Assembly (NCBI RefSeq): GCF_947502895.1 | Contig: NZ_CANNBM010000006.1 | Location: forward strand, 84,121 to 148,120 | Length of the DNA stretch: 64,000 nt | Origin: an uncultured Sulfitobacter sp. | GTDB taxonomy: Bacteria > Pseudomonadota > Alphaproteobacteria > Rhodobacterales > Rhodobacteraceae | Reading direction: 5' to 3' | Shown here: positions 24,793 to 33,187 of the stretch, piece after piece | Numbering within the stretch: the stretch's first letter is position 1 | Layout: each line of letters opens with the position of its first letter | Made by a program: the position numbers and the translations under genes | Notes under the pieces: generated by a model | Seen by the model: only the letters and a program-made list of their open reading frames with translations | What the model was told of the DNA's origin: nothing | Databases searched by the model: none

Positions 24793-27309
24793 TTATTCCC
24801 GCGCGCGCAGAACACGGGCAGGGCGGGCTGCCAATGCGCGGCGGGCAAAGCCGAGGCCCGCCAGAACGGTGGCCACGATACCCCCCGTGATGATGAGCAG
24901 GGCAGAGGGCCAGATCACTGCATAATCCGTTTCCATCACGAATGTGCTGACGGCCCAGCCGCCCAAGATACCCGCCAGCAGCGCCACCGCCCCTGCGGCC
25001 AGCCCCAACAGGGCCGCGCGCAAGATAAAGCTGGCCGCGATCATGCGTCGCGATGCGCCGAGGGTTTTGAGCATTGCAGCCTCATAGGTGCGCGCATCGG
25101 CCCCTGCGGCGGCGGCCCCGATCAGCACCAGAAATCCGGTGAGCAGGGTTGCTGTGGCCCCGTAAGATGTTGCTGCGGCAAGACCGCCCAGCACATCGGC
25201 CACGCGGTTGATTGCGTCGCGCACGCGAATTGCAGTGATGTTGGGATAGGCGCTGGCAAGATCGCGCAAGATCGCAGCCTCGGCTTTTTCTTCGGCATAG
25301 ACTGTCGAGATAAAGGTATGGGGCGCGCCTTGCAGGGCGCTTGGGTTCATTGTGAGGATAAAGCCGATGCCAGCGGTGGAGAAGTCCACCTCCTGAAAGC
25401 TGGCGATGGTGCCAGTGATGTCACGGCCAAGAATGTTGACGGTGAGCGTGTCGCCCAAGGCGAGGCCCATCTCTTCTGCTTCTTCGGCAGCAAAGCTGAT
25501 GAGCGGGGGGCCATTATATTCGGCGTCCCACCATTCCCCTGCGGTGATGTTGGCATTCTTGTTTGCAGTGGCGGCATAAGTGACGCCGCGATCGCCCTCT
25601 AGGACCCAATGGTCGCCAGCGGTGTCACGGGCGGGCGCGCCGTTGATCTGGGTGATCACGCCGCGCAGCATGGGCGCGCTGTCGATGCGGCTGACGGCGG
25701 GGTCGTCCTGCAGGCGCTGGGTATATCCTGCCATCTGGTCACGCTGGATATCGACAAAGAAATAGCTGGGCGCGATATCGGGCAGGTTGCCTGCGATGGC
25801 TTGGCGCAGGTTGCCGTCGATCTGGCCGACAGCGGCCAGTACTGACAGGCCAAGGCCGAGGGACAACACCACTGCGCCCGCGCCTTCGCCCGTGCCTCCA
25901 ATCGCGGCCATAGCCCACCGCAGACGGGGCCGCCCGCGCACACGGTGGCTGAGGGTGCGTGCGGCAATACGGATGAGAAATGCTGCCAATGCCAGCAGGG
26001 CAAGCGCCCCTGCGATCCCGCCCAGTGTCCACAGGGTGAGCCACCAGCTGCCGTTAAACCAGCCCGCAAGGCCGACCAGTGCTGCGATGGCTGCGCCTGT
26101 TCCAAGGACAAAGGGCAGGGCAGGCAGCCGCGTGGCGCCGTCCCACGCATCGCGAAACAGCGTCGCCGCGCGCACGCGGTCCGTGCGGGCCAGCGGCCAA
26201 AGGGTGAAGACGAACGCGGTGAGCAGACCGTAGAGTGCGGCCTCGACCAACGGGGCGGGATAGATGCCAAAGGCCGCAGGCACGGGCAGGCGCGCCTCAA
26301 GGATCGGCGCAAGCGCGAGAGGGGCAATCGCGCCCAAGACAACGCCGAGGCTGACCCCGAGCAAGGACAGGATGCCGATCTGGATGAAATAGGTTTGAAA
26401 GATCGTCGCGCGGTCGGCTCCAAGCGCACGAAGCGTGGCGATGACTTCGGTCTTGCGCGCCAGATAGCTGCGCACTGCCGCCGAGACACCCACACCGCCC
26501 ACGGCAAGGCCCGACAGGCCAACAAGGATCAGGAAGGCGCTGAGGCGATCCACGAATTGCGCCACACCCGGCGCGCCGTTGCGCGCATCGCGCCAGCGCA
26601 TACCGCTGCTCTCGAAAGTCTGTTTGGCCTGTGCCTCTACCTCCGGTATGGTTGCGCCTTCGGGCAGGCGCAGGCGGTATTTGCTGTTAAACAATGTCCC
26701 TGGGGCCAAAAGGCCCGAGGCAGCAAGGCTGTCGCGTGTGACAAGTGTGCGGGGGCCGAGGGCAAAGCCAGCAGCGGCGCTGTCGGGTTCACGGGTGATC
26801 TCGGCGCTCAGGCGATAGTTTTGGGTGCCAAGTGCGAAGACGTCCCCGAGGCCAAGACCGAGGCGGTCGATGAGCGCGCGTTCCATCACCGCACCTGGAA
26901 TGCCGTCCTGCGCTGCGAGGGCTTCGGCCAGCGGGATATCAGGGGCCAGCTGCACGGTGCCAACCAGCGGATACAGATCATCAACTGCTTTGACTTGAGT
27001 AAGCGCGCGGTCATCCCCCGCCACAGCCATGGAGCGGAATTCGGCTATCTCGGACACCGCAGTGGCGTTGGCTTGCATCCATGCGGCCTCGGCCGCATTG
27101 GCAAAGCGGTAGGTCAGCTCAAGCTCGGCATCGCCGCCGAGCAGCGCCGCGCCTTCGCGTGCCAGCCCCGCCTCGATCCCCGAGCGGACCGAGCCTACGG
27201 CGGCGATGGCTGCGACACCAAGCGCGAGACAGGCGAGAAACAGGCGAAAGCCGCGCAGGCCGCCGCGTAATTCACGCCGTGCGAATTTGGTGGCAAGCTG
27301 AAGGCTCAT
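24793..27309 (-). CDS. ABC transporter permease, FtsX/YbbP-like, large form
   Basis: An 838-residue inner-membrane protein with a first membrane segment at about 18-40, a large periplasmic domain, two FtsX-type transmembrane blocks (about 255-480 and 720-838) separated by a second periplasmic domain, as in E. coli YbbP. The FtsX signature VIATLRALGADRATIFQTY and, in the second block, EAAMLKTLGASRRMIAASF mark the two cytosolic coupling helices. It overlaps its ATPase partner by 4 bases. The divergent TesA-like esterase gene repeats the ybbA-ybbP/tesA layout known from E. coli. Substrate is unknown, presumably lipid or envelope related. Confidence 0.9.
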   Translation of the reverse strand: MSLQLATKFARRELRGGLRGFRLFLACLALGVAAIAAVGSVRSGIEAGLAREGAALLGGDAELELTYRFANAAEAAWMQANATAVSEIAEFRSMAVAGDDRALTQVKAVDDLYPLVGTVQLAPDIPLAEALAAQDGIPGAVMERALIDRLGLGLGDVFALGTQNYRLSAEITREPDSAAAGFALGPRTLVTRDSLAASGLLAPGTLFNSKYRLRLPEGATIPEVEAQAKQTFESSGMRWRDARNGAPGVAQFVDRLSAFLILVGLSGLAVGGVGVSAAVRSYLARKTEVIATLRALGADRATIFQTYFIQIGILSLLGVSLGVVLGAIAPLALAPILEARLPVPAAFGIYPAPLVEAALYGLLTAFVFTLWPLARTDRVRAATLFRDAWDGATRLPALPFVLGTGAAIAALVGLAGWFNGSWWLTLWTLGGIAGALALLALAAFLIRIAARTLSHRVRGRPRLRWAMAAIGGTGEGAGAVVLSLGLGLSVLAAVGQIDGNLRQAIAGNLPDIAPSYFFVDIQRDQMAGYTQRLQDDPAVSRIDSAPMLRGVITQINGAPARDTAGDHWVLEGDRGVTYAATANKNANITAGEWWDAEYNGPPLISFAAEEAEEMGLALGDTLTVNILGRDITGTIASFQEVDFSTAGIGFILTMNPSALQGAPHTFISTVYAEEKAEAAILRDLASAYPNITAIRVRDAINRVADVLGGLAAATSYGATATLLTGFLVLIGAAAAGADARTYEAAMLKTLGASRRMIAASFILRAALLGLAAGAVALLAGILGGWAVSTFVMETDYAVIWPSALLIITGGIVATVLAGLGFARRALAARPARVLRARE

Positions 27310-28001
27310 GCGGTGGCGGCTTTTTCGGGGGCGCTATCCAGTTGACCATCGCGCAGGGCGATCACGCGGTCACAGCGCGCTGCAAGGGTATCGGAGTGGG
27401 TGACCAGCACCAGTGTCGCGCCGTGCTGGTCGCGCAGATCGAACAGCAGGTCCATTATCGCGCTGCCGTTGGCGCTGTCCAGATTGCCTGTCGGCTCATC
27501 CGCCAGCAGGATTGCAGGGCGTGGCGCGGTGGCACGGGCAAGCGCGACGCGCTGCTGTTCCCCCCCCGACAGCTGCGCCGGATAGTGACCTGCCCGTGGG
27601 CCGAGGCCCACAACCTCCAGCGCCGCTGCCGCGCGGGAGTACGCATCGGCGTGGCCTGCGATTTCCAGTGGGGTGGCAACATTCTCTAGCGCGGTCATGG
27701 TGGGGATCAGGTGGAAGGATTGGAACACGATGCCCATACGGTCGCGGCGGAACCGCGCCAGCGCGTCCTCGTCCATGGCTGTAAGATCCTCACCCATAGC
27801 ATGTACGCTGCCGCCAGTGGCCTGCTCCAGCCCGCCCATGACCATCAGCAACGACGATTTGCCAGAGCCGGATGGCCCGATGAGGCCGATGCTCTCACCC
27901 GCTGCGACCTCTAGGCTGATGCCGCGCAAGATATCGACGGGCCCAGCATTGCCATTCAGCCGCAGGGCTGCATTTGATAGAGAGAAGATCGGAGCGGTCA
28001 T
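27306..28001 (-). CDS. ABC transporter ATP-binding protein, LolD/YbbA-like
   Basis: A 231-residue nucleotide-binding subunit. Walker A GPSGSGKSSLLMVMGG (about 40), Q-loop VFQSFHLIPTMTALENV, signature LSGGEQQRVALARA (about 145) and Walker B ILLADEPTGNLD are all intact, with the switch His in LVTHSDTLA. The sequence is of the MacB/LolD/YbbA group, which power FtsX-type permeases by mechanotransmission. It is the first gene of the operon with the 838-residue permease, with which it overlaps by 4 bases. Confidence 0.93.
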   Translation of the reverse strand: MTAPIFSLSNAALRLNGNAGPVDILRGISLEVAAGESIGLIGPSGSGKSSLLMVMGGLEQATGGSVHAMGEDLTAMDEDALARFRRDRMGIVFQSFHLIPTMTALENVATPLEIAGHADAYSRAAAALEVVGLGPRAGHYPAQLSGGEQQRVALARATAPRPAILLADEPTGNLDSANGSAIMDLLFDLRDQHGATLVLVTHSDTLAARCDRVIALRDGQLDSAPEKAATA

Positions 28002-28045
28002 AGGGTGGCCTTTGTGTTGGCGTCCCTACGGGATATGGAGGGAAT

Positions 28046-28717
28046 ATGCAGATGCGCAAGGTTTTGGCAGCTTTTCTTGTGATTTGGGCCGGTTTTGCAG
28101 GCGCCCAACAACAGGCGCAGGCCGAACAGGTCGTGATTGCCGCCTTGGGCGATAGTCTGACCCAAGGCTATGGTTTGATGCAGTCCGACGGATTTGTCCC
28201 ACAACTCGAAGCGTGGCTGAAAGATCAGGGACAGGACGTGGCACTGATCAATGCTGGCGTGTCCGGTGACACCACCGCTGGCGGGTTGGCGCGCGCTGCG
28301 TGGACGCTGACGCCTGATGTGGATGCGATGATTGTCACACTGGGGGGCAATGATCTGTTGCGCGGCCTGCCGCCTGCACAGGCCCGCGCGAACATCGAGG
28401 GCATCTTGCAAGCTGCGCGTGACGCGGACGTCGAGGTCTTGTTGATCGGGATGCAGGCACCTGGCAACTTCGGCCCCGACTACAAAGCCGAGTTTGACGC
28501 GATTTATCCTGACTTGGCGCAGGCCTATGGCACTATTTTCCTCGACAGCTTTTTCGCGGGGCTAAGCGAGGACGGTGCGCCAGCTGATCCAGCGGCCTTC
28601 CGCGCGTGGTTTCAGGCGGATGGTATTCATCCGAACCGCGCTGGTGTGACGCGCATTGTGCAGGGGATAGGGCCGTCCGTCTTGGCCTTGATCGAGGCGG
28701 TGCAGGCGGGGCAATAG
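28046..28717 (+). CDS. SGNH-family arylesterase / lysophospholipase, TesA-like
   Basis: A 223-residue exported hydrolase with a signal peptide ending near Ala-Gln-Ala-Glu (about 1-28). The four SGNH blocks are present: ALGDSLTQGYG (nucleophile Ser), NAGVSGDTTAGG (oxyanion Gly), LGGNDLLRG (oxyanion Asn) and DGIHPNRAG (catalytic Asp and His). This matches periplasmic TesA, a thioesterase, lysophospholipase and arylesterase. A GGAGGG site precedes the ATG. It shares a 44-base divergent promoter gap with the YbbA-like ATPase gene. Confidence 0.92.
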   Translation: MQMRKVLAAFLVIWAGFAGAQQQAQAEQVVIAALGDSLTQGYGLMQSDGFVPQLEAWLKDQGQDVALINAGVSGDTTAGGLARAAWTLTPDVDAMIVTLGGNDLLRGLPPAQARANIEGILQAARDADVEVLLIGMQAPGNFGPDYKAEFDAIYPDLAQAYGTIFLDSFFAGLSEDGAPADPAAFRAWFQADGIHPNRAGVTRIVQGIGPSVLALIEAVQAGQ

Positions 28718-28779
28718 AGGCGTGCCCTATTTTTGAGCAAGGCAATGCGGGTCGTGCTTTTACACGCTTTGCGATAATT

Positions 28780-28795
28780 TTTACCAGTTGATAAA
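28780..28795. promoter_or_regulatory. Candidate RutR-type operator upstream of preT
   Basis: TTTACCA-GT-TGATAAA is a near-perfect inverted repeat (6 of 7 positions) that follows the form of the E. coli RutR box TTGACCAnnTGGTCAA. It lies 57 bases before the preT start. A similar site stands in front of hyuC next to the RutR-like regulator gene. The match is by eye. Confidence 0.6.
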
Positions 28796-28852
28796 AAAAT
28801 TGACCTGTGCCAGCGTTGATCCAGACCCGATGATCAAGGCAGAGGAAAACGC

Positions 28853-30175
28853 ATGGTAGACAAGGTTTTTGAGCCGGGAGTACAGGCGGGCCGTTTGGAC
28901 CCAGAGACTTATGAGGCGCATTTTGCGGATTTGCATGGGCCGCTGGACGGGCATGAAGCCTTGGTCGCGGCGGACCGCTGCTATTTTTGCCATGACGCGC
29001 CTTGCATCACCGCCTGCCCGACCGAGATCGACATCCCCCTGTTTATTCGCCAGATCGCGACAGGTACGCCGGATGCTGCGGCCAAAACGATCCTGACCCA
29101 GAATATCATGGGTGGCATGTGCGCGCGTGTATGCCCGACAGAGCAATTGTGCGAAGAGGCGTGCGTGCGCGAAGCCGCCGAGGGCAAGCCGGTGCTGATC
29201 GGTCAGCTACAGCGATATGCTACCGATCATCTGCAAGCGCAGGGTGTGCATCCGTTCACCCGCGCCGCGTCTACGGGTAAGCGTGTGGCAGTGGTGGGCG
29301 CGGGGCCTGCGGGCCTGTCTGCTGCGCACCGTCTGGCGATGCTGGGGCATGATGTGGTTGTATATGACGCGCGGCCAAAAGCAGGCGGTCTGAATGAATA
29401 CGGAATTGCGACCTACAAAACCCCTGATGGTTTTGCCCAAGGCGAGGTGGACTGGCTGCTCAAGATCGGGGGCATCACGGTTGAGACAGGGCGCGCGCTG
29501 GGTGCTGACCTGAGCCTTGAGGCTTTGCGCGCCGAATTTGATGCGGTGTTTCTTGGCATGGGCCTGAGCGGTGTGAACGCATTGGGTGCCGAGGGCGAAG
29601 AGAAGGACGGTGTGCTGGATGCGGTGGATTTCATCGCTGATTTGCGTCAGGCCAGCGATGTGGCAGATGTGCCCGTAGGCCGCGATGTGGTTGTGATCGG
29701 TGGGGGTATGACGGCTGTGGATGCCGCCGTGCAGTCCAGGCTGCTTGGTGCGCTGAACGTCACGCTGGTCTATCGCCGTGGGCGCGACCGGATGAATGCC
29801 AGCCGGTTTGAGCAGGATCTGGCGGCCAGCAAGGGCGTGCGGATCGTGACCCATGCCAGCCCCAAAGCGGTGCATGGCAATGGCAGTGTGCGTGAGATTG
29901 AGTTTGACTATGTCGGTGATGACATGAAACCAACGGGCCAGACCCTCCGCCTTGCTGCGGATCAGGTTTTCAAGGCGATCGGACAGACGCTGGAAGGCGA
30001 TGGCTTGCCAGCGTTGGAGCGCGGCAAGATCGCTGTTGATGCCCATGGACGCACAAGTTTGAAAGATGTTTGGGCGGGTGGCGATTGTGCCAGCGGTGGC
30101 GACGACCTGACGGTGACTGCCGTGGCTGAAGGGCGCGATGCTGCAATGGATATTCATGGAGCCCTGACCGCCTGA
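28853..30175 (+). CDS. preT: NAD-dependent dihydropyrimidine dehydrogenase, PreT subunit
   Basis: With PreA it reduces uracil or thymine to the 5,6-dihydro form using NADH, the first step of reductive pyrimidine breakdown. The N-terminal Fe-S region has CYFCHDAPCITACPTEID (about 43-60) and CARVCPTEQLCEEACVR. Then FAD binding at VVGAGPAGLSAAHRL (about 143) and NAD binding at VVVIGGGMTAVDAAVQ (about 282), with the C-terminal GGDCASGGDDL closing the FAD site. At 440 residues it has the length of E. coli PreT. It is followed by a DUF1428 gene and preA in one operon. Confidence 0.95.
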   Translation: MVDKVFEPGVQAGRLDPETYEAHFADLHGPLDGHEALVAADRCYFCHDAPCITACPTEIDIPLFIRQIATGTPDAAAKTILTQNIMGGMCARVCPTEQLCEEACVREAAEGKPVLIGQLQRYATDHLQAQGVHPFTRAASTGKRVAVVGAGPAGLSAAHRLAMLGHDVVVYDARPKAGGLNEYGIATYKTPDGFAQGEVDWLLKIGGITVETGRALGADLSLEALRAEFDAVFLGMGLSGVNALGAEGEEKDGVLDAVDFIADLRQASDVADVPVGRDVVVIGGGMTAVDAAVQSRLLGALNVTLVYRRGRDRMNASRFEQDLAASKGVRIVTHASPKAVHGNGSVREIEFDYVGDDMKPTGQTLRLAADQVFKAIGQTLEGDGLPALERGKIAVDAHGRTSLKDVWAGGDCASGGDDLTVTAVAEGRDAAMDIHGALTA

Positions 30176-30185
30176 TAATCAGGCG
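30169..30185. other. Palindrome at the preT stop codon
   Basis: CGCCTGATAATCAGGCG forms an 8-bp stem around a single central base, so a real hairpin would open a few pairs. It includes the preT stop codon, lies inside the operon, and is not followed by a U tract. It could affect mRNA processing between preT and the next gene; no further evidence. Confidence 0.4.
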
Positions 30186-30213
30186 CACGCCCCCGGATAA
30201 GGAGACTGATCCT

Positions 30214-30561
30214 GTGTATGTAATGAGCTTTGTAGCCTGTGTGCCAAATGACCAAAAGCAGGCCTATCTGGAGCATTGCCAGATGGCGGCAGAGATTTTC
30301 AAATCCCACGGTGCGCTGCGTGTGGTTGAGCTTTGGGGGGATATGATCCCTGAGGGAGAGACGACGTCGTACCCCATGGCCGTTGCTGCCAAAGAGGGTG
30401 AAACCGTTGTGACGGGCTGGCAGGAGTGGCCAGACAAAGCGACCTGTGACGCGAATATGGAAAAAGCGATGAGCGACCCGCGGCTGGCCGAGATGGGCGA
30501 AATGCCCTTTGACGGTGCACGCATGATTTACGGCGGGTTTCAGGCCCTCGTTGACGTTTAG
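30214..30561 (+). CDS. DUF1428 (YbaA-like) family protein
   Basis: A 115-residue small soluble protein of the DUF1428 family, related to the dimeric alpha-beta barrel fold. Recognisable parts are YVMSFVACVPNDQKQAYLEH at the start and the central VVELWGDMIPEGETTSYPMA. It begins with GTG about ten bases after AAGGAG; the alternative ATG nine bases later would be too far from that site. Its location between preT and preA, which normally adjoin, is unusual and suggests a role in or regulation of pyrimidine reduction. No catalytic function is established for the family. Confidence 0.85.
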   Translation: MYVMSFVACVPNDQKQAYLEHCQMAAEIFKSHGALRVVELWGDMIPEGETTSYPMAVAAKEGETVVTGWQEWPDKATCDANMEKAMSDPRLAEMGEMPFDGARMIYGGFQALVDV

Positions 30562-30572
30562 GAGCATGACAA

Positions 30573-31877
30573 ATGGCTGATCTGACAACCGATTTTCTGG
30601 GCATTAAATCCCCCAATCCATTCTGGCTGGCCTCTGCACCGCCGACGGACAAAGAATATAACGTGCGCCGCGCATTCGAGGCAGGGTGGGGTGGCGTTGT
30701 GTGGAAAACGCTCGGCTCGGAAGGGCCGCCAGTGGTGAACGTCAATGGGCCGCGCTATGGCGTTATTCACGGGGCGGACAGGCGCGTTCTGGGCCTTAAC
30801 AACATCGAATTGATTACCGACCGCGATCTGCAAACCAATCTGGACGAGATCACGCGGGTGAAGCGCGACTATCCTGACCGCGCGATGATCGTAAGCATCA
30901 TGGTGCCTTGTGAGGAGCAGGCGTGGAAAGATATTCTGCCGAAGGTGGAGGCAACGGGCGCAGACGGGATCGAGCTGAACTTTGGCTGCCCGCACGGTAT
31001 GAGCGAGCGGGGTATGGGGGCGGCCGTGGGGCAGGTGCCTGAATACATCGAGATGGTGACGCGGTGGTGCAAACAGTACTACTCCAAGCCAGTGATCGTA
31101 AAGCTGACGCCGAACATCACCGATATCCGTAAACCAGCCGAAGCAGCGCGGCGCGGCGGGGCCGATGCAGTGAGCCTGATTAACACCATCAACTCCATCG
31201 TTTCGGTTGATCTGGACACGATGAGCCCGCATCCGAGCATTGACGGCAAGGGAACCCATGGTGGCTATTGTGGCCCCGCAGTAAAGCCGATCGCCCTGAG
31301 CATGGTATCCGAGATTGCCCGCGCGCCTGCCACTGCGGGTATGCCGATCAGCGGGATTGGCGGTGTGACCACATGGCGCGATGCGGCGGAATATATCACT
31401 ATGGGCTGTGGCAATGTGCAGGTTTGCACGGCGGCCATGACCTATGGGTTCAAAGTGGTTCAGGAGATGATCAGCGGCCTGTCCGAGTGGATGGATGAAA
31501 AGGGCCACACCTCTATTCAGGATTTCATGGGCGCGGCCGTGCCAAATACAACCGACTGGCAGTATCTGAACCTGAACTATGTGTCCAAAGCTTCGATCAA
31601 TCAGGATGATTGCATCAGTTGCGGACGGTGTTTTGCAGCCTGTGAGGATACCTCGCATCAGGCGATTGCAATGTCAGCGGACCGCACGTTTACGGTGATC
31701 GACGAGGAGTGTGTGGCCTGCAACCTCTGCGTCGAGGTGTGCCCTGTCGAGAATTGCATCACCATGGTGCCGATGGAGGCAGGTCAGACCGACCCACGCA
31801 CAGGAAAGGTTGTCGAAGAGGCATATGCCAACTGGACAATGCACCCCAACAACCCCTCCGCCACTGCGGCGGAATAG
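30573..31877 (+). CDS. preA: NAD-dependent dihydropyrimidine dehydrogenase, PreA subunit
   Basis: The catalytic FMN subunit that reduces the pyrimidine ring. It is a dihydroorotate-dehydrogenase-like TIM barrel (about 1-310) with SPNPFWLASAPPT, GIELNFGCPHGMSERGMG and SGIGGVTTWRDAAEYI, followed by a two-cluster ferredoxin domain with CISCGRCFAACEDT and CVACNLCVEVCPVENC (about 345-405). At 434 residues it has the E. coli PreA layout. Located 11 bases after the DUF1428 gene. The 3' end converges with an unknown gene four bases away. Confidence 0.96.
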   Translation: MADLTTDFLGIKSPNPFWLASAPPTDKEYNVRRAFEAGWGGVVWKTLGSEGPPVVNVNGPRYGVIHGADRRVLGLNNIELITDRDLQTNLDEITRVKRDYPDRAMIVSIMVPCEEQAWKDILPKVEATGADGIELNFGCPHGMSERGMGAAVGQVPEYIEMVTRWCKQYYSKPVIVKLTPNITDIRKPAEAARRGGADAVSLINTINSIVSVDLDTMSPHPSIDGKGTHGGYCGPAVKPIALSMVSEIARAPATAGMPISGIGGVTTWRDAAEYITMGCGNVQVCTAAMTYGFKVVQEMISGLSEWMDEKGHTSIQDFMGAAVPNTTDWQYLNLNYVSKASINQDDCISCGRCFAACEDTSHQAIAMSADRTFTVIDEECVACNLCVEVCPVENCITMVPMEAGQTDPRTGKVVEEAYANWTMHPNNPSATAAE

Positions 31878-31881
31878 AGTT

Positions 31882-32304
31882 CTAGAGCGGCTCTGATTTG
31901 GCCGCATAGGATGCCGCTGCCTGAAGAATCGGCGCTGTCGGCAGTGGATCGGGTGGCGCATATCGGTCAATTTCTGACTGCCGTGCTGATGCCCGCTTCG
32001 GCGTTTGAGCAGGCTGTTCCTGTTTGGACGGATCGCCGTTTGGTGTGACTTGTGCGGTGACAATCGATGTAGCCTCTGCGCGGTCTGGCGTGTCAGCGGT
32101 ACCTGTGCTTGGCATGCGTTTTGACAAAAGCGCTTGTTGCTCGGAACTGCGGGCACCGCTGTCGTCTGACGCGTTGTTTCGGGTGTCTGCACTGCCACTG
32201 GCTGGCTGTATTGGTGCCACCGAAGGCTCTGTTCCAACTGCGGTTGGTGGTTGGCTCAACGGTGTTACCGTGTTCATCAGATTGACGGGAATGTTCAACG
32301 CCAT
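31882..32304 (-). CDS. Unknown Pro/Ser-rich protein, probably disordered
   Basis: I do not recognise this 140-residue protein. It starts with a short hydrophobic MALNIPVNLMNTV, then about 100 residues rich in Pro, Ser, Thr, Ala and Gln without predicted structure, and ends with IDRYAPPDPLPTAPIL and an Ala-rich tail. No signal peptide, membrane segment or domain is clear. Codon use matches the neighbours, and the long open frame supports coding. It lies between preA and the RutR-like gene, in the same direction as the regulator. Confidence 0.55.
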   Translation of the reverse strand: MALNIPVNLMNTVTPLSQPPTAVGTEPSVAPIQPASGSADTRNNASDDSGARSSEQQALLSKRMPSTGTADTPDRAEATSIVTAQVTPNGDPSKQEQPAQTPKRASARQSEIDRYAPPDPLPTAPILQAAASYAAKSEPL

Positions 32305-32398
32305 GGTCTGCCCCTTTGTTGCAAAAGAAGCCCGCCACCCGATGCCGATTTTGGGTGGAACATCCTAACAACACGTTAATCCGGCGCTTGTTTATGAC

Positions 32399-33022
32399 CT
32401 AATGGTTAACGGGTTGCAGTAGCTTGCGGAACATCTGTTCTAGATGTTTATGTGCTGCCGCTGCCGGATCTTCGTCATCCAGTAGAACCGAGATTTGTAC
32501 TTTGAAATCAGCATAATGCTGTGTGCTGGACCAGATGGAAAAGATCAGGTGCGTGGGATCAACGGGTGCCAGCCTGCCTTCGTCGATCCAGTCCTGAATG
32601 GCTTTGCATTTAAGGTTGAAGAGAGGGCGCAGTTCATCCCGCAGATGTAGCGCCATGTGGGGCGCGCCTTGCAACATCTCCCCTGCAAAGAGCCTGCTTT
32701 CAGCAGGCAATTCCAGCGCCATGTCGAGTTTCAGACGCACATACCCCAACAGCTCTTCCACAGGATCGCCATCGGGGTCCAGCTCGATCAGGGGATCTAG
32801 CCATGTCTCCAAAAGCTGACTGAGCAAGGTCACGTAAATTTCGGTCTTGCCGTCAAAGTAGTAAAGTAGGTTGGGTTTGCTGAGACCCGCGCCTTTTGCA
32901 ATCGCGTCGAGCGTGGCACCGCCATAGCCGTCACGAGAGAAAACTTCGAGGGCTGCATCAAGGATCAGCCTGCGGTTGCGCATCTGGATGCGGCTGGGTT
33001 TTTTGTCTGGTGTCTCGGTCAC
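32399..33022 (-). CDS. rutR: TetR family regulator, RutR-like
   Basis: A 207-residue TetR-type repressor. The helix-turn-helix region is ILDAALEVFSRDGYGGATLD followed by IAKGAGLSKPNLLYYFDGK (about 20-58), and the C-terminal ligand domain includes FAGEMLQGAPHMALHL and FSIWSSTQHYADF, both strongly RutR-like. E. coli RutR binds uracil and thymine and controls pyrimidine use. Divergent from hyuC, with a RutR-type palindrome in the gap. I chose the GTG at 33022 to keep the N-terminus short; the frame stays open upstream but becomes unlike any TetR protein. The start has only a weak ribosome site. Confidence 0.85.
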   Translation of the reverse strand: MTETPDKKPSRIQMRNRRLILDAALEVFSRDGYGGATLDAIAKGAGLSKPNLLYYFDGKTEIYVTLLSQLLETWLDPLIELDPDGDPVEELLGYVRLKLDMALELPAESRLFAGEMLQGAPHMALHLRDELRPLFNLKCKAIQDWIDEGRLAPVDPTHLIFSIWSSTQHYADFKVQISVLLDDEDPAAAAHKHLEQMFRKLLQPVNH

Positions 33023-33124
33023 GGGGGTCTCGCTGCGTGCTGTGAAATCGGGCAGTTTTGGAAAAGCGACTGCGGTTAGTCTAAAGCAGTTCTTGACAGA
33101 CAGGAAGGCAGGGGCAATCGTTGC

Positions 33125-33140
33125 TTGACCAATTGGTAAA
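33125..33140. promoter_or_regulatory. Candidate RutR-type operator between rutR-like gene and hyuC
   Basis: TTGACCA-AT-TGGTAAA matches 15 of 16 positions of the E. coli RutR box TTGACCAnnTGGTCAA, counting the free spacer. It lies 48 bases before the hyuC ATG and about 100 bases from the regulator start, so it could control both. Confidence 0.7.
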
Positions 33141-33187
33141 AATTTGGCCGCTTGATCCGGCCGGATGACAGCAAAAGGAGCCAGCCG

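Noticed and set aside
24499..27270. Large plus-strand open frames antisense to the phosphatase and FtsX-type permease genes
   Set aside because: They are rich in Gly, Arg, Cys and His with no domain and oppose well-supported genes.
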